A stretch of DNA of 64,000 nt from Euborellia annulipes (GCA_023213315.1 JAKCPI010005285.1:1-64000), one strand, 5' to 3'; counted from the first letter of the stretch, positions 32,089 to 42,357 are shown. The notes: generated by a model not told the origin, from the letters alone. Numbers and translations are program-made.

Positions 32089-32937
32089 TAAAGCCACCAC
32101 ACCTTTTATCTAATGATTTTAGGCACGCTTTAATAAAAGATCCGAATCAAAATTAATTTAGCCCAGAGGGATTTTATTTATTTATTTTTTTCTTCTAAAT
32201 TCTTTTCTATTTATTCATTTAAGAAAGGAAATCAATATCTCTAATTTTCAAAGTGTAATTAATCTATTTATCATGTAATCTTCCACCTTGATCCAAGGTG
32301 TCAAGGATTTTTTTTTTTTTCTATTTCACTGTCAAAAAATTTGATCGAAAATCTTTTGGAGATAAGAGAGATACTAATTTTGAGTGTGTGTGTAATTAAT
32401 TTAGAAAAAAAAACATTAACCTTTGATCGGAATAATATCTAACCACAAAGCACGCAGTCAGACGTCCGCCCCCTCCACCCTCTTTTTAAATTCCTTTTGT
32501 TTCTTTCATTTTGATAAAAATTTAAAAAAATACCCCCATGAAAATTCATCCTGTAGTTACAGAGTTTTTGTGTTTCAATTAAAAATTAAAATAATTAATT
32601 CTCACATTTATACTTTTATAATTCCTTTATTAAGTTAAAAACAATTAAATTAATTTTATATTTAATTGGTTTAAAATATTTGCCAAATCAACATTTATGG
32701 ATCTATTTAACTTTTTTTTTTTTGTCAAATCTGACACCTACCTGGGGGTAAACTGGAAAAGATACATAATCAAGTAGAAACATTATAAAAATGTATATTA
32801 TTTGATAATCTCCAAAATGGCGATTTGGGGTTTTTAGGGGTCAGGAAAAGTTTTTGTTTATTTATATAATTTTTTTAGCATAAAATGAAGTACCACATTT
32901 CGGTCAAAAGTTATTTAAAAAATGGTTTTGGTATTTT
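32089..32937. other. Unassigned AT-rich stretch with a family J arm
   Basis: Family J words ACCCCCATGAAAATTCATC and GTTACAGAGTTTTTGTG occur near 32530-32570. No gene seen. Confidence 0.4.
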
Positions 32938-33497
32938 TGTAGTTGTGTCGTTGGAGTAGGGAATATGAATTAGATGTAAAATTATAAGTATGGGAAAATA
33001 TTATATTTTGTTACCATGGAACCATTTCTCCTATCTTTCCTATGAAGCACAAGAGTAAAGTGAGCTTCAAACAATTTTGTGGGCAAAACGAGAATATACA
33101 TTTGAAAGAGCATCTAAAAAATAATTGATTTTTGAATTTTAATCAAAATCGTTAGAGCGAATTTTGAGAAAATCGAAAAAAACTGAAAAAGTACATCAGT
33201 AAAGTACTAGTACACTTTGGCCGATTTTGATTAAAAGCTATTTTCCGGTCCCGGGGGGTGTTTAACTTAAATATAAAATTTCAACCTCATACTCAATTCC
33301 TTCATGTTAAAATTTGACACCCACCCACCCACCCACCCACCCACACACAGACAGACCATGTCGAAAACCATTTTTGGATTCAGGGGACCTCAAAACGTGA
33401 AGATCCATCAAAATCTCGACATCGAATTTTTGACATGAATCAATACTTTCTCTCTATATATATATTACATATATACATAGGTGAGAAAGTAAAAATT
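32938..33497 (-). mobile_element. Family A copy, hairpin lost
   Basis: Starts within GTTGGAGTAGGGAATATG, has a damaged X-box (GTTACCATGGAACC at about 33010), an ACCC microsatellite (33319-33350) and an intact 5' end AGAAAGTAAAAATT. Confidence 0.85.
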
Positions 33498-33565
33498 GTA
33501 AAATCAAAATTTTAAGCCCTGCATTGTCCACTATCATTAATTTTTTAGTTTTAGACACTCTATAT

Positions 33566-34050
33566 CAGGGGTCGGCAAGCCTCTTTTATACAAAATATGT
33601 GACTCTTGAGCCTGTCCAAAATATATATTTTAATTTTCTTGAAAGAAATGGAAATGTCATTTATTAAAATAAAAATATTTTTTTTTTTTTTTAAAGAATT
33701 TTAAATATGATAGGTTTGAATTTAATAGATTATTATTTTAAAATTAAATATACAAATTAAACACTAGGTTATTTAATTTTAATTTACAAAATGTTTCAAC
33801 GAGATCCAACGGTCGAAAGTTTAAATCTTAGATTAGATCTAATATTCAAATAAAATACGTAATTTTTATACGTATTAAAAATACGTAAAGTTTTTTTTTT
33901 TGAATTGAACATATATTTTAATTTTTATAAGTAAGTTATAATAATTATTAATATATTTAGAAAAAATATTTTTATAAATCTCTTGGTAAGATTTTGTAAA
34001 ATTATTTACGTGAAAATGGCTCTCTGTCTAAAATAAGTTGCCGACCCCTG
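33566..34050. mobile_element. hAT element, CAGGGGTCGGCAA ends
   Basis: Ends CAGGGGTCGGCAAGCCTC and complement of CAGGGGTCGGCAACTTATT. Flanks CTCTATAT (33558-33565) and CCCTATAT (34051-34058), 7 of 8. 485 bp, AT-rich, non-coding. These ends are common among animal hAT elements. Confidence 0.88.
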
Positions 34051-34058
34051 CCCTATAT

Positions 34059-34726
34059 AAATAAGCCCTTTCAAAAATTCCAATATCATTAAAAAAAAAG
34101 CCCCATAAAAATTCGTTAAGTCATTTCACATAGATAGTCCATGTGTTTCAATTAAAAATTAACTCTCACAATTATTATTCTATAATTAATAATTTATATT
34201 CAATTTTATTTAATTTTTTTTTTTGTCTTTGCGCGTGAGATATAATCATTGAATGTCAAATAAGTTTAACAAATAATGCGTGACAACAGAACTGGTTCAC
34301 TAGTGTGAAATCTCCATTGTTATCTGCATGTGGATTTCCTTTCTAATTCTTGATCTTGACCGTCCCGGTCCAATTTCATCTGTATTAATCGGTAAAAAAA
34401 AAAAAAATGAAAATTGCAAAGAAATTATTTAAAAGTACAAAATAGAGTTAAGTAGAGATGCACGATATCAACAAATTTTGCAACACACAACAACAAAAGG
34501 GATTAAATTTGTTAAAATTTTTCAATCATGATGATGATGATGATGATGATGTTACAAGCAAAAATAATGTCAAAACATGTTATTAAAAAAAAAAACATGG
34601 TGTGACTCATCGCACATGTTCTTTTATAACCTATATTTCAAAAGCGGGTGATTTTTTTTTTTTTTTTTTTTGAAAATGATAAAAATTTAATTTTGGATAA
34701 ATTTTCTGTAATTTAATAAATAACAA
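34059..34726. other. AT-rich stretch with family J arm and (GAT)n
   Basis: Family J arm at about 34100-34230 (CCCCATAAAAATTCGTTAAG), (GATGAT)n at about 34527-34551 and long T-runs. Nothing else recognised. Confidence 0.45.
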
Positions 34727-34800
34727 AAGATGGGTGACCCCGAGGAATCAGAGTGTGGAACGTCCCCCGAGTAGCCATCGGTATTTATAAATAAAAATTT
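34727..34800 (+). mobile_element. 5S-like SINE fragment
   Basis: GATGGGTGACCCCGAGGAAT then GTGTGGAACGTCCCCCGAG, collinear with the SINE at 27343-27566. This piece keeps GATGGGTGACC exactly as in 5S rRNA. Confidence 0.6.
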
Positions 34801-35230
34801 TTTTTTTACTTCGATTCCGCCCATTATTTTATAAATCATAAGCCATCGGGTAATTCGTGTATATAAATATAACCAAGTGTGAAGTCGACCTTATATAATC
34901 AGATCTGTACCAGTATTTTCCATATTAAAATTATATCTTGTTTTTTATGCGATCTACATTACAAATTGATATATAATTGCATATCTCAAGTGCCAAGAAA
35001 AAAAAAAAAAAAAAAAAAAAAAGTAAAAACAAACACTTGTTAATAATTTCTTCCTCCTCCAGCGCAAGTGAAATATAATATTACATAAATTTCAATTATG
35101 AATAATAGAACAGTTTATCTGGATATAGATATTATGATTAGCCTGAATCAATTCTCTTCGTTCTAGCGTTCATTGCAACAATTCAAAAAAATTATTTTAA
35201 TTTGAGGTTTTACATCTAAAAAAAAAAAAA
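34801..35230. other. Unassigned AT-rich stretch
   Basis: A 30-base A-run at about 34994-35021; no recognised element. Confidence 0.4.
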
Positions 35231-35915
35231 AATCTGGTGTGACTGGCGCACAGCACACAACTTTCTCTTACCTTCGGTAATCGAAAGTTGTGTACTGTGC
35301 TTGTCACACCAGATTTTTTGTGTCGACATGTATTTAGTTCCCGACAGTACGGAACATTCGACTTTCAAGATGTAAAATTTATAACTATGGCAAAATATTT
35401 ATATTTTGTTACCATGGCAACCATTTCTCCTATCTTTTCTATGGAGTACAAGAGTAAAGTGGTCTTCAGAAGATTTCAATGACAAAATGAGAATATACAT
35501 TTTATAGAGAAACTAAAAAATAATTGATTTTTGAATTTAAAAAAAAAAAAATCGTTGGAACAAATTTAGAGAAAATCGAAAAAAACTGAAAAAGTGCATC
35601 AGTAAAGTACTAGTACTCTTTGGCCGATTTTGTTCAAAAGCTTCGTGTCACGTCCCATGGGGGTGCCTAATTTAAATATAATATTTCAACCTCCTAGCTC
35701 TTTCCGTTCTTGAGATATTTTGTTCACAGACACACACACACACCCACCCACCCACCCACAGACAGACCATGTCGCGAAAACCACTTTTTTGGATTCAGGG
35801 GACCTCAAAACGTGTATATCCATCAAAATCTCGACATCGAATTTTTGACATGAAACCAATACTTTCTCTCTCTATATATATTAACATATATATAGAGGTA
35901 AGAGAAAGTAAAAAA
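35231..35915 (-). mobile_element. Family A reference copy, full length (685 bp)
   Basis: Best complete copy. Hairpin 35232-35314: outer stem ATCTGGTGTGAC/GTCACACCAGAT, inner stem around ACAACTTTC/GAAAGTTGT, loop with TTACCTTCGGTAA. X-box-like GTTACCATGGCAAC at 35408-35421. CA/ACCC microsatellite 35729-35765. Terminal GGTAAGAGAAAGTAAAAA at 35898-35915. Non-coding: the open frame over CACTTTTTTGGATTCAGG is not protein-like. Confidence 0.93.
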
Positions 35916-36050
35916 TTGTCCCATCAAAATTCGTTAAGTAGTTTTCAGAGTCCATATGTTTCAATTAAAAATTAAAATAATTAAAATCTCACAATTATTA
36001 ATCTATAATTAATAATTTATTTTAATTTAATTTTTATTAACTTTGTCAGA

Positions 36051-36432
36051 GGGCTCGCTGGTGTAGTGAGCTAGGGTGTCGGCTTCTGCAAAGAAGATCC
36101 CTGTTCAAATCCTTGGCGTGCGGGATTTTTCATTAAATAAAAATATTTATTTAATGTAAACAAATCCTCAAGCAAGCCCTGGATTGGAATATAGGATCTC
36201 ACCACAATAGCCCTCAGGCAACTCTACGAGGAGAGGGAGTTGCTGTGACATCCCGTCCTGTGGAAGGGACGTAAAGAAGGTTCCCTCTCAGTGATATGCA
36301 TTCTTCGAAAGGAGTACCTAGATGGCTACGGCCAGAGGCCGGTTGGGTTTGAGGTGTGTGTCTTCGTACACGAAAGCACCTCGGGTAAATATACGGGAAT
36401 GCCGATAGGAATTTCAAATAATAATAATAATA
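36051..36432 (+). mobile_element. SINE H, tRNA-derived, complete with 15-bp duplication
   Basis: Flanked by ATTAACTTTGTCAGA at 36036-36050 and 36433-36447, both perfect. The head GGGCTCGCTGGTGTAGTGAG has an A-box-like segment and TGTTCAAATCC is a B-box. The tail is (AAT)n. The body includes a 37-bp block (AATGTAAACAAATCCTCAAG onward) also present in the Helitron-like family K. 382 bp. Confidence 0.85.
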
Positions 36433-36447
36433 ATTAACTTTGTCAGA

Positions 36448-36550
36448 TGGAATGGTGATTGGTGCGATACCAGTCCCGAAAGGTAGGCTATTGAGGGTTT
36501 TTATGCCATAATTTAGGCTTTTCCCTCAAATAAAAAAAAAAAAAAAAAAA
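36448..36550 (+). mobile_element. Short poly(A) retroposon at the same target
   Basis: 103 bp starting TGGAATGGTGATTGGTGCGA and ending in a 20-base A-run, followed again by ATTAACTTTGTCA (36551-36563). The source RNA is not recognised. It shares its target sequence with SINE H. Confidence 0.7.
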
Positions 36551-36563
36551 ATTAACTTTGTCA

Positions 36564-38100
36564 AAAATATATCATCAAAAATTAATGTTATCTTTATTCT
36601 TTTCGCCGTCTGAATTCACACCTCACTACAATTTGAAAAAATTTTTGTATAAAAATATAAACAGAAATCCGCCTATTATACATGTATTAATGAAATTAGA
36701 ATTTTATTAACTCGAAAAGTTCTTAAAATACTGCACGCCATCTAGCAAGCACGATAGGAACTAGGTCAGAAGACGCCTGCTAGGGCTGCAACCGCCCAAG
36801 AAAGATTAAAGGCGATTTAACAATTAACTAGCTAGAGAACTTGGTTTGAAAAAGATTTTCAATCAACGATTAATTAGACTGTTCGTTAGCCAGTCAATAT
36901 ATCGTTTGTTTGACTGGCGGCCTAGGATAAAGGAAGTCCGCCCGCCGCGAGCCTCGGTCGACTCGAAGGGGGGAATTGCCTCCGTATATTGGGAATTTCA
37001 CTTATCACAAAAAAAAAAAAATCTAAATTTAAAAATCCGTCATTTGGTTTCAGAGTTTTTAATTACACAAAAATTATTTTATAAATATGTAGATATTAAT
37101 TAAATGAAAAGAAAGAAAAAAAACAATTTTATTAAATTTAATAATTAATTAATAATGGCAATTCAATATTTATTTATTTTTATTTTTGTTTAAATGAATT
37201 TATAATTTCAATCTTATAATTTTATTATTTATAAAAATATGCATATGAAAGTTGCGTATTATTAATCTAATCTAATCATTTTATATAATTTCAATTACAA
37301 AAATCTAAATCTCTACATACGTATAATTGAAATTTTATTTATTTTTATTTTTTTAAATTAAATTTGAAAGTGAATTAATTTTAAATTTTAATTAATATTT
37401 GAGAGGATTTAAAAGTAAATAAATAGTAAATTAATTATTTAAATATCATGTAATAATACTAATTAAATATAATATTATTCAACAATTATATAATAATGAG
37501 AGACAAAATCTCGAGAACCAATTGACCGATTTTCATAAGAATTTTTTTTTTTATTGTGTCGGAAATTTTAGCATATAAGAGAACGAGATCTATTTTTTTA
37601 TTTTCTCTGAAAAAAAAAATTCTTGAATGTCTAAATGACGGCGTGCGTGTGTTGAGAGTCCAATTGGAAGGTATTAATTTCGAATTATAAATAAATAAAA
37701 GACGTAGGTCACGAATGAATCTCTCAAGTCATTCAGGTAGTAATTAAAGAAAGCATACCCCGCGGGGGTGGGGAGGCGTGGGGGGGGAGGGTCTCTCACT
37801 TAATTAACATAGAATTTCCGCCATAATTCGAATATGTTAATTGTCAAATAAATAAAATTACTTAATTGCCCTATTTTTGAATGACATTTCAATGGCCGTC
37901 AGTAAAATCTTTAAAATGGCAAATTAATTAAGACCGAGAGAGAATTGCCTTTTTTTTTTTATTGCAAATAAAAGTCAGAAGAAATTTTGCCAAAAAAAAA
38001 AATATATATCTACAAATGATTTTTTGTTTACTATGGAGAGTATAAATCTTTTAAGTAGATAAAAAAAAGAGTGCTTATAGTCACACCAAATGTTTTTTAT
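36564..38100. other. Unassigned stretch
   Basis: Includes CATCTAGCAAGCACGATAGG, a GC-rich patch near 36930-36975, family J-like AAAATCCGTCATTTGG near 37035, and a G-run at about 37760-37790. An 85-codon frame at 36846-37103 has no recognised domain. I see no gene. Confidence 0.4.
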
Positions 38101-38102
38101 TT

Positions 38103-38150
38103 TTTTTTAAACACTCACACTTTTTTCCCATTCACATACACATAGGGACA
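38103..38150 (-). mobile_element. SINE D 3' fragment
   Basis: ACACTCACACTTTTTTCCCA then TTCACATACACATAG, the distal part of SINE D only, next to GTATCGATAC-rich sequence resembling hAT interiors. Confidence 0.45.
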
Positions 38151-38240
38151 CGAAAAAAGTATCGATACTTACTGGTATCGATACTTTTGTTTCGATACTA
38201 GTACTTTACTGGTCTCAGATGTGTATTTATAATTTTTACA

Positions 38241-38536
38241 TCAGGCAGAGTTTTAGATTTATAGAGAGAAAAATAGAAAATGTGCTCTAAAACGTCACTT
38301 ATTTTGAATTTTCAAGGTTAGTTTTTTAAAACCTTAAAAAATTCGATTTTTCTACACTTTTAGCAGTCTGAATGACCTCCGATTGCGGCATAAACTTCAA
38401 ATTTATATGTATTAAAACTATATGCATATTTTTAAGGGGTGTCGCCTTAAAATTCTATTGAAAATGTAAAATCAGAGTCGTTTTAGAGCACATTTTCTAT
38501 TAAAATTTATTTTTATCTATATCTCTAAAACTGTGC
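38241..38536. repeat. Fold-back element with about 55-bp arms
   Basis: Left arm GTTTTAGATTTATAGAGAG ... AGAAAATGTGCTCTAAAACG is matched in inverse by CGTTTTAGAGCACATTTTCT ... TATATCTCTAAAACTG. Related sequence near 24135-24175 (GTTTTAGAGATATAGAGAAT). Confidence 0.7.
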
Positions 38537-38538
38537 CT

Positions 38539-38700
38539 CAGGGGCGTATATAAGGGGGGGCCGAGGGTGCCCCCGCCCCCCCCCCCCCCCGAAATTTCCT
38601 AAATGCATATACATATATAGGAATATAGAGCGAATAATGGGTCTCGCCCCCCCCCCCCCCCGAAATGTTTCCGCGGCCCCGTGGCAAAAATTTAGCGTCT
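38539..38700 (+). mobile_element. hAT element fragment, CAGGGGCGTATATAA end
   Basis: Left end and body (TAAATGCATATACATATATAGG, C-runs) match the complete element at 51483-51868. The right end is replaced by the start of a family A copy at about 38703. Confidence 0.75.
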
Positions 38701-38704
38701 CTAA

Positions 38705-39359
38705 AAAAATCAAAAGTTGTGTACTGTGCTTGTCACACCAGATTTTTCGTGTCGGAATATATTTAGTTCCCGACAGTACGTACGGAACATATGAATTCAA
38801 GATGTAAAATTTATAAGTATGGGAAAATATTTATATTTTGTTACCATGGCAACCATTTCTCCTATCTTCCCTATGAAATACAAGAGTAAAGTGGTCTTCA
38901 GAAGATTTCAATCGCAAAATGAGAATATACATTTTAAAGAGCATCTAAAAAATAATTGATTTTTGAATTTTAAAAAAAAATCGTTGGAGCAAATTTTGAG
39001 AAAATCGAAAAAAACTGAAAAAGTGAATCAGTAAAGTACTAGTACTCTTTGGTCGATTTTGATTAAAAGCTTATTTTTCCGGTCCCGGGGGGTGTTTAAC
39101 TTAAATATAAAATTTCAACCTCATAGCTCAATTCCTTCATGCTTAAAATTGAACACACACCCACCCACACACCCACCCACCCACACACCCACCCACCCAC
39201 CCACCCACAGACAGACCATGTCGCGAAAACCACTTTTTTGGATTCAGGGGACCTCAAAACGTGAAGATCCATCAAAATCTCGACATCGAATTTTTGACAT
39301 GAAACCAATACTTTCTCTCTATATATATATTACATATATACATAGGTAAGAGAAAGTAA
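38705..39359 (-). mobile_element. Family A copy, first of three in a row
   Basis: Hairpin cut midway (starts AAAAGTTGTGTACTGTGCTT), X-box GTTACCATGGCAAC at about 38839, ACCC microsatellite at about 39157-39208, and complete 5' end TAGGTAAGAGAAAGTAAAAA. Confidence 0.88.
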
Positions 39360-39469
39360 AAAAGGAAAAATCTTTAAAAATATTTTTCCGGGTGGGAAAA
39401 AAATTTGGTAGCGCGGAAGAGAAAAAGTTCCGCGGACGGCAAAAATTTAGCGTCCGCCTGCCTCTCTAA

Positions 39470-39976
39470 AAAAAATCTGGTGTGACTGGCGCACAGCACA
39501 CAACTTTCTCTTACCTTCGGTAATCGAAAGTTGTGTACTGTGCTTGTCACACCAGATTTTTTGTGTCGACATGTATTTAGTTTCCGACAGTAGGGTACAA
39601 TTGAATTCAAGATGTAAAATTTATAAGTATGGGAAAATATTTATATTTTGATACCATGGCAACCATTTCTCCTATCTTTTCTATGGAGTACAAGAGTAAA
39701 GTGGTCTTCAGAAGATTTCAATCACAAAATGAGAATATACATTTTAAAGAGAATCTAAAAAATAATTGATTTTTGAATTTAAAAAAAAAATCTTTGGAGC
39801 AAATTTTGAGAAAATCGAAAAAAACTGAAAAAGTGAATCAGTAAAGTACTAGTACTTTTTGGTCGATTTTGTTCAAAAGCTTCGTGTCACGTCCCATGGG
39901 GGTGCCTTACTTAAATATAAAATTTTAACTTCCTAGCTCTTTCCGTTCTTGAGATATTTTGTTCACAGACACACAG
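39470..39976 (-). mobile_element. Family A copy, second of three, 5'-truncated
   Basis: Complete hairpin at about 39477-39560, X-box GATACCATGGCAACC at about 39650. Stops at GTTCACAGACACACAGAC, where the next copy begins inside its hairpin. Confidence 0.88.
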
Positions 39977-40276
39977 ACTCTCTCTTACCTTCGGTAATCG
40001 AAAGTTGTGTACTGTGCTTGTCACACCAGATTTTTTGTGTCGACATATATTTAGTTCCCGACAGTACGGAACATTTGAATTCACAAGGAGAGTACACGGT
40101 TGACTCGTCACCGATTTTGATCTCCTTTTATCTGGTGAATCTATACTGAAAAATATTTGTATCCTGATCGAACTTTTCGTCCAATGCGCCCTGTAACAAT
40201 TTTTTTTCTCATCTGAAATTTTAAAATCTGTAAAGGATTGTTATAAGGCTCAAAGAAAACCATATCAACAACTAAA

Positions 40277-40344
40277 GCTTATAGCGTAACGGGTAGAGGA
40301 GGGGTTAGTAATCCAGGGATCCCAAGTTCAAAACCTGGGTTGTC
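40277..40344 (+). repeat. tRNA-like segment in left arm
   Basis: A-box TAGCGTAACGGGTAGAGGA and B-box AAGTTCAAAACCTGG, with CCAAG/CCTGG pairing around TTCAAAA, followed by a T-run that could end Pol III transcription. No convincing acceptor stem, so not called as a tRNA gene. Confidence 0.5.
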
Positions 40345-40768
40345 TTTTTTTTTTTTTTTTTGTATTATTTATTGTATAAAAAATAAATATTATATTTATA
40401 TTAGAAAAATATTTTATTTATATTTCCGACATATTTATACAGAAAACAATGAATATTATACAATCAATTAGATATATAAATGAATAATTAAAATATAAAA
40501 TAAGGCAGTAAGACATAGAAAATTAATGTTTTTCTTTATGAAATATCAAAAGAAATATTTCGCCAATACATTTGCTGTCAACAGGAAGTGTCTGTTTAGT
40601 TAGTTAGTTAGTTTATATATCTAATTGACTTATTATTAATTGTTTTCTGTATAAATATGTAATATGTAATAAATATGTCGGAAATATAAATAAAATATTT
40701 TTATAATATAAATATAATATTTATTTTTTATACAATAAATAATACAAAAAAAAAAAAAAAAAAAAAAT

Positions 40769-40838
40769 GACAACCCAAGTTTTGAACTTGGGATCCCTGG
40801 ATTACTAACCCCCTCCTCTACCCGTTACGCTATTAGCT
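40769..40838 (-). repeat. tRNA-like segment in right arm
   Basis: Inverse copy of the left-arm segment (minus strand: TAACGGGTAGAGGAGGGGG, CCAAGTTCAAAACTTGGG), here with a perfect CCCAAG/CTTGGG T-stem. It too is followed by a T-run, on minus. Confidence 0.5.
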
Positions 40839-41384
40839 TTAGTTGTTGATATGGTTTTCTTTGACCCTTATAACAATCCTTTTCAGATTTTAAAATTTCA
40901 GATGAGAAAAAAAAATTGTTACAGGGCGCATTGGACGAAAAGTTCGATCAGGATACAAATATTTTTCAGTATAGATTCACCATATAAAAGGAGATCAAAA
41001 TCGGTGACGAGTCAACCGTGTACTCTCCTTGTCAGATGTAAAATTTATAAGTATGGGAAAATATTTATATTTTGTTACCATGGCAACCATTTCTCCTATC
41101 TTCCCTATGAAATACAAGAGTAAAGTGGTCTTCAGAAGATTTCAATCGCAAAATGAGAATATACATTTTAAAGAGCATCTAAAAAATAATTGATTTTTGA
41201 ATTTTAAAAAAAATCGTTGGAGCAAATTTTGAGAAAATCGAAAAAAACTGAAAAAGTACATCAGTAAAGTACTAGTACTCTTTGGCCGATTTTGATTAAA
41301 AGCTTATTTTTCCGGTCCCGGGGGCTGTTTAAGTTAAATATAGAATTTCAACCTCGTAGCTCATTTCCTTCATGCTTAAAATTG

Positions 41385-41421
<37 letters not shown>

Positions 41422-41947
41422 ACAGACAGACAGACCATGTCGCGAAAACCACTTTTTTGGATTCAGGGGACCTCAAAACGTGAAGATCCATCAAAATCTC
41501 GACATCGAATTTTTGACATGAATCCAATACTTTCTCTCTATATATATATTACATATATACATAGGTAAGAGAAAGTAAAAATCATTGTGTGGTTTAGTGA
41601 AACTTTTTTCGGATCGTAGGCGTCGAGTGAAAGATAAGTTTTAGTAGGGGGGACGGGGCGTCCCTAGTACCGCCAATAAAACTTTCTGAGGTCTGGAATA
41701 TCATTTTTCAATTAATTAGATCATAGAGATGCGTCATTTTAAATTTTATTAAAATCGAGTGAAGAATTAAAAAAAAAAAAACAATAATTTTAGGGGGGGG
41801 GGAGGGGGGCGTAGAGCGGAAATATTATAATAGTATAGATAATAGATATAGATAATCAATTTGATTTATATAGGCTTACTTTATTTATATTGTGATTAAA
41901 TAAGTATAAATGCCGTAGCGTAGTAAAAAAAAAACCTGGTGTGAGTC

Positions 41948-41978
41948 GCCATGACGTCACAACTAGTGACGTCATGGC
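41948..41978. promoter_or_regulatory. Palindrome with two CRE-like TGACGTCA sites
   Basis: GCCATGACGTCAC, a 5-base centre AACTA, then GTGACGTCATGGC: perfect 13-bp arms. TGACGTCA is the CREB/ATF core (established knowledge). TAGCGTCAT and TTACGTCACC follow. Function is not shown; no gene is nearby. Confidence 0.35.
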
Positions 41979-42255
41979 TTGTAGCGTCATTGCTTTTTAC
42001 GTCACCTCCTTACAAAGCGACATGCTGATAGAAGAACCAAAAAATTCGTAGTGATATAATAAAAGTTTCACTTTAAAAAATAAATCATGCGCTCACAAGC
42101 TCCGAATCACTCCTTCCTCCTGGTGCTCATTACTATAAGGAAAATGGCATACCAGTATACCGCATTGATCTTCTATTGGACCTTTTGATCGTCGTCAGGT
42201 GCCTAAGATGCCGAAAAGACTTAAAAAAAAAAAAAAGAAAAAATACTCGATACTT

Positions 42256-42357
42256 AATCCAAATGGCTTAAATAAAATCATCGGATTGACTGGAATCCGA
42301 ACCCTCGACCCTTTGGTATACAAGGCAGGCGCGCTACCAACTACGCCAAGTCTGACG
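42256..42357 (-). mobile_element. SINE D head fragment
   Basis: AATCCAAATGGCTTAAATAA to TACCAACTACGCCAAGTC. The minus strand has A-box TGGCGTAGTTGG and B-box GGGTTCGGATTCC. Confidence 0.7.

Larger units (their letters stand above)
40084..41031. mobile_element. Harbinger-like fold-back element with tRNA-like arms
   Basis: Ends CAAGGAGAGTACACGGTTGA and its complement. Target TCA at 40081-40083 and 41032-41034; other family A copies show the uninterrupted GAATTCAGATGTAAAATTT. A 3-bp TNA-type duplication fits PIF/Harbinger. Arms of about 410 bp flank a 130-bp AT-rich spacer. Each arm holds a tRNA-like segment next to a homopolymer run. No transposase. Confidence 0.85.
39977..41580 (-). mobile_element. 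Family A copy, third of three, split by a fold-back element
   Basis: Starts inside the hairpin (TCTCTTACCTTCGGTAATCG), reaches GAATTCA at 40083, is interrupted for 948 bp, resumes at 41032 with TCAGATGTAAAATTT, has GTTACCATGGCAAC at about 41077, a CA microsatellite (41388-41414) and an intact 5' end at 41575. Confidence 0.9.

Noticed and set aside
36846..37103. 85-codon frame in a locally GC-richer patch
   Set aside because: No recognisable motif, no splice or promoter context I can support, and it ends in A-rich simple sequence.
39059..39349. A similar open frame of up to 96 codons (including SRKPLFWIQGTSK) present in many family A copies
   Set aside because: It recurs because the copies are homologous. 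The frame runs across the microsatellite (PTHPPTH or THTHTH), start and length differ between copies, and frame shifts occur. No domain is visible, so I do not call a gene.
40277..40344. Genuine tRNA gene
   Set aside because: A- and B-box words and a T-stem are present, but there is no clear 7-bp acceptor stem or anticodon stem, and the unit is mirrored in the other arm of a fold-back element.
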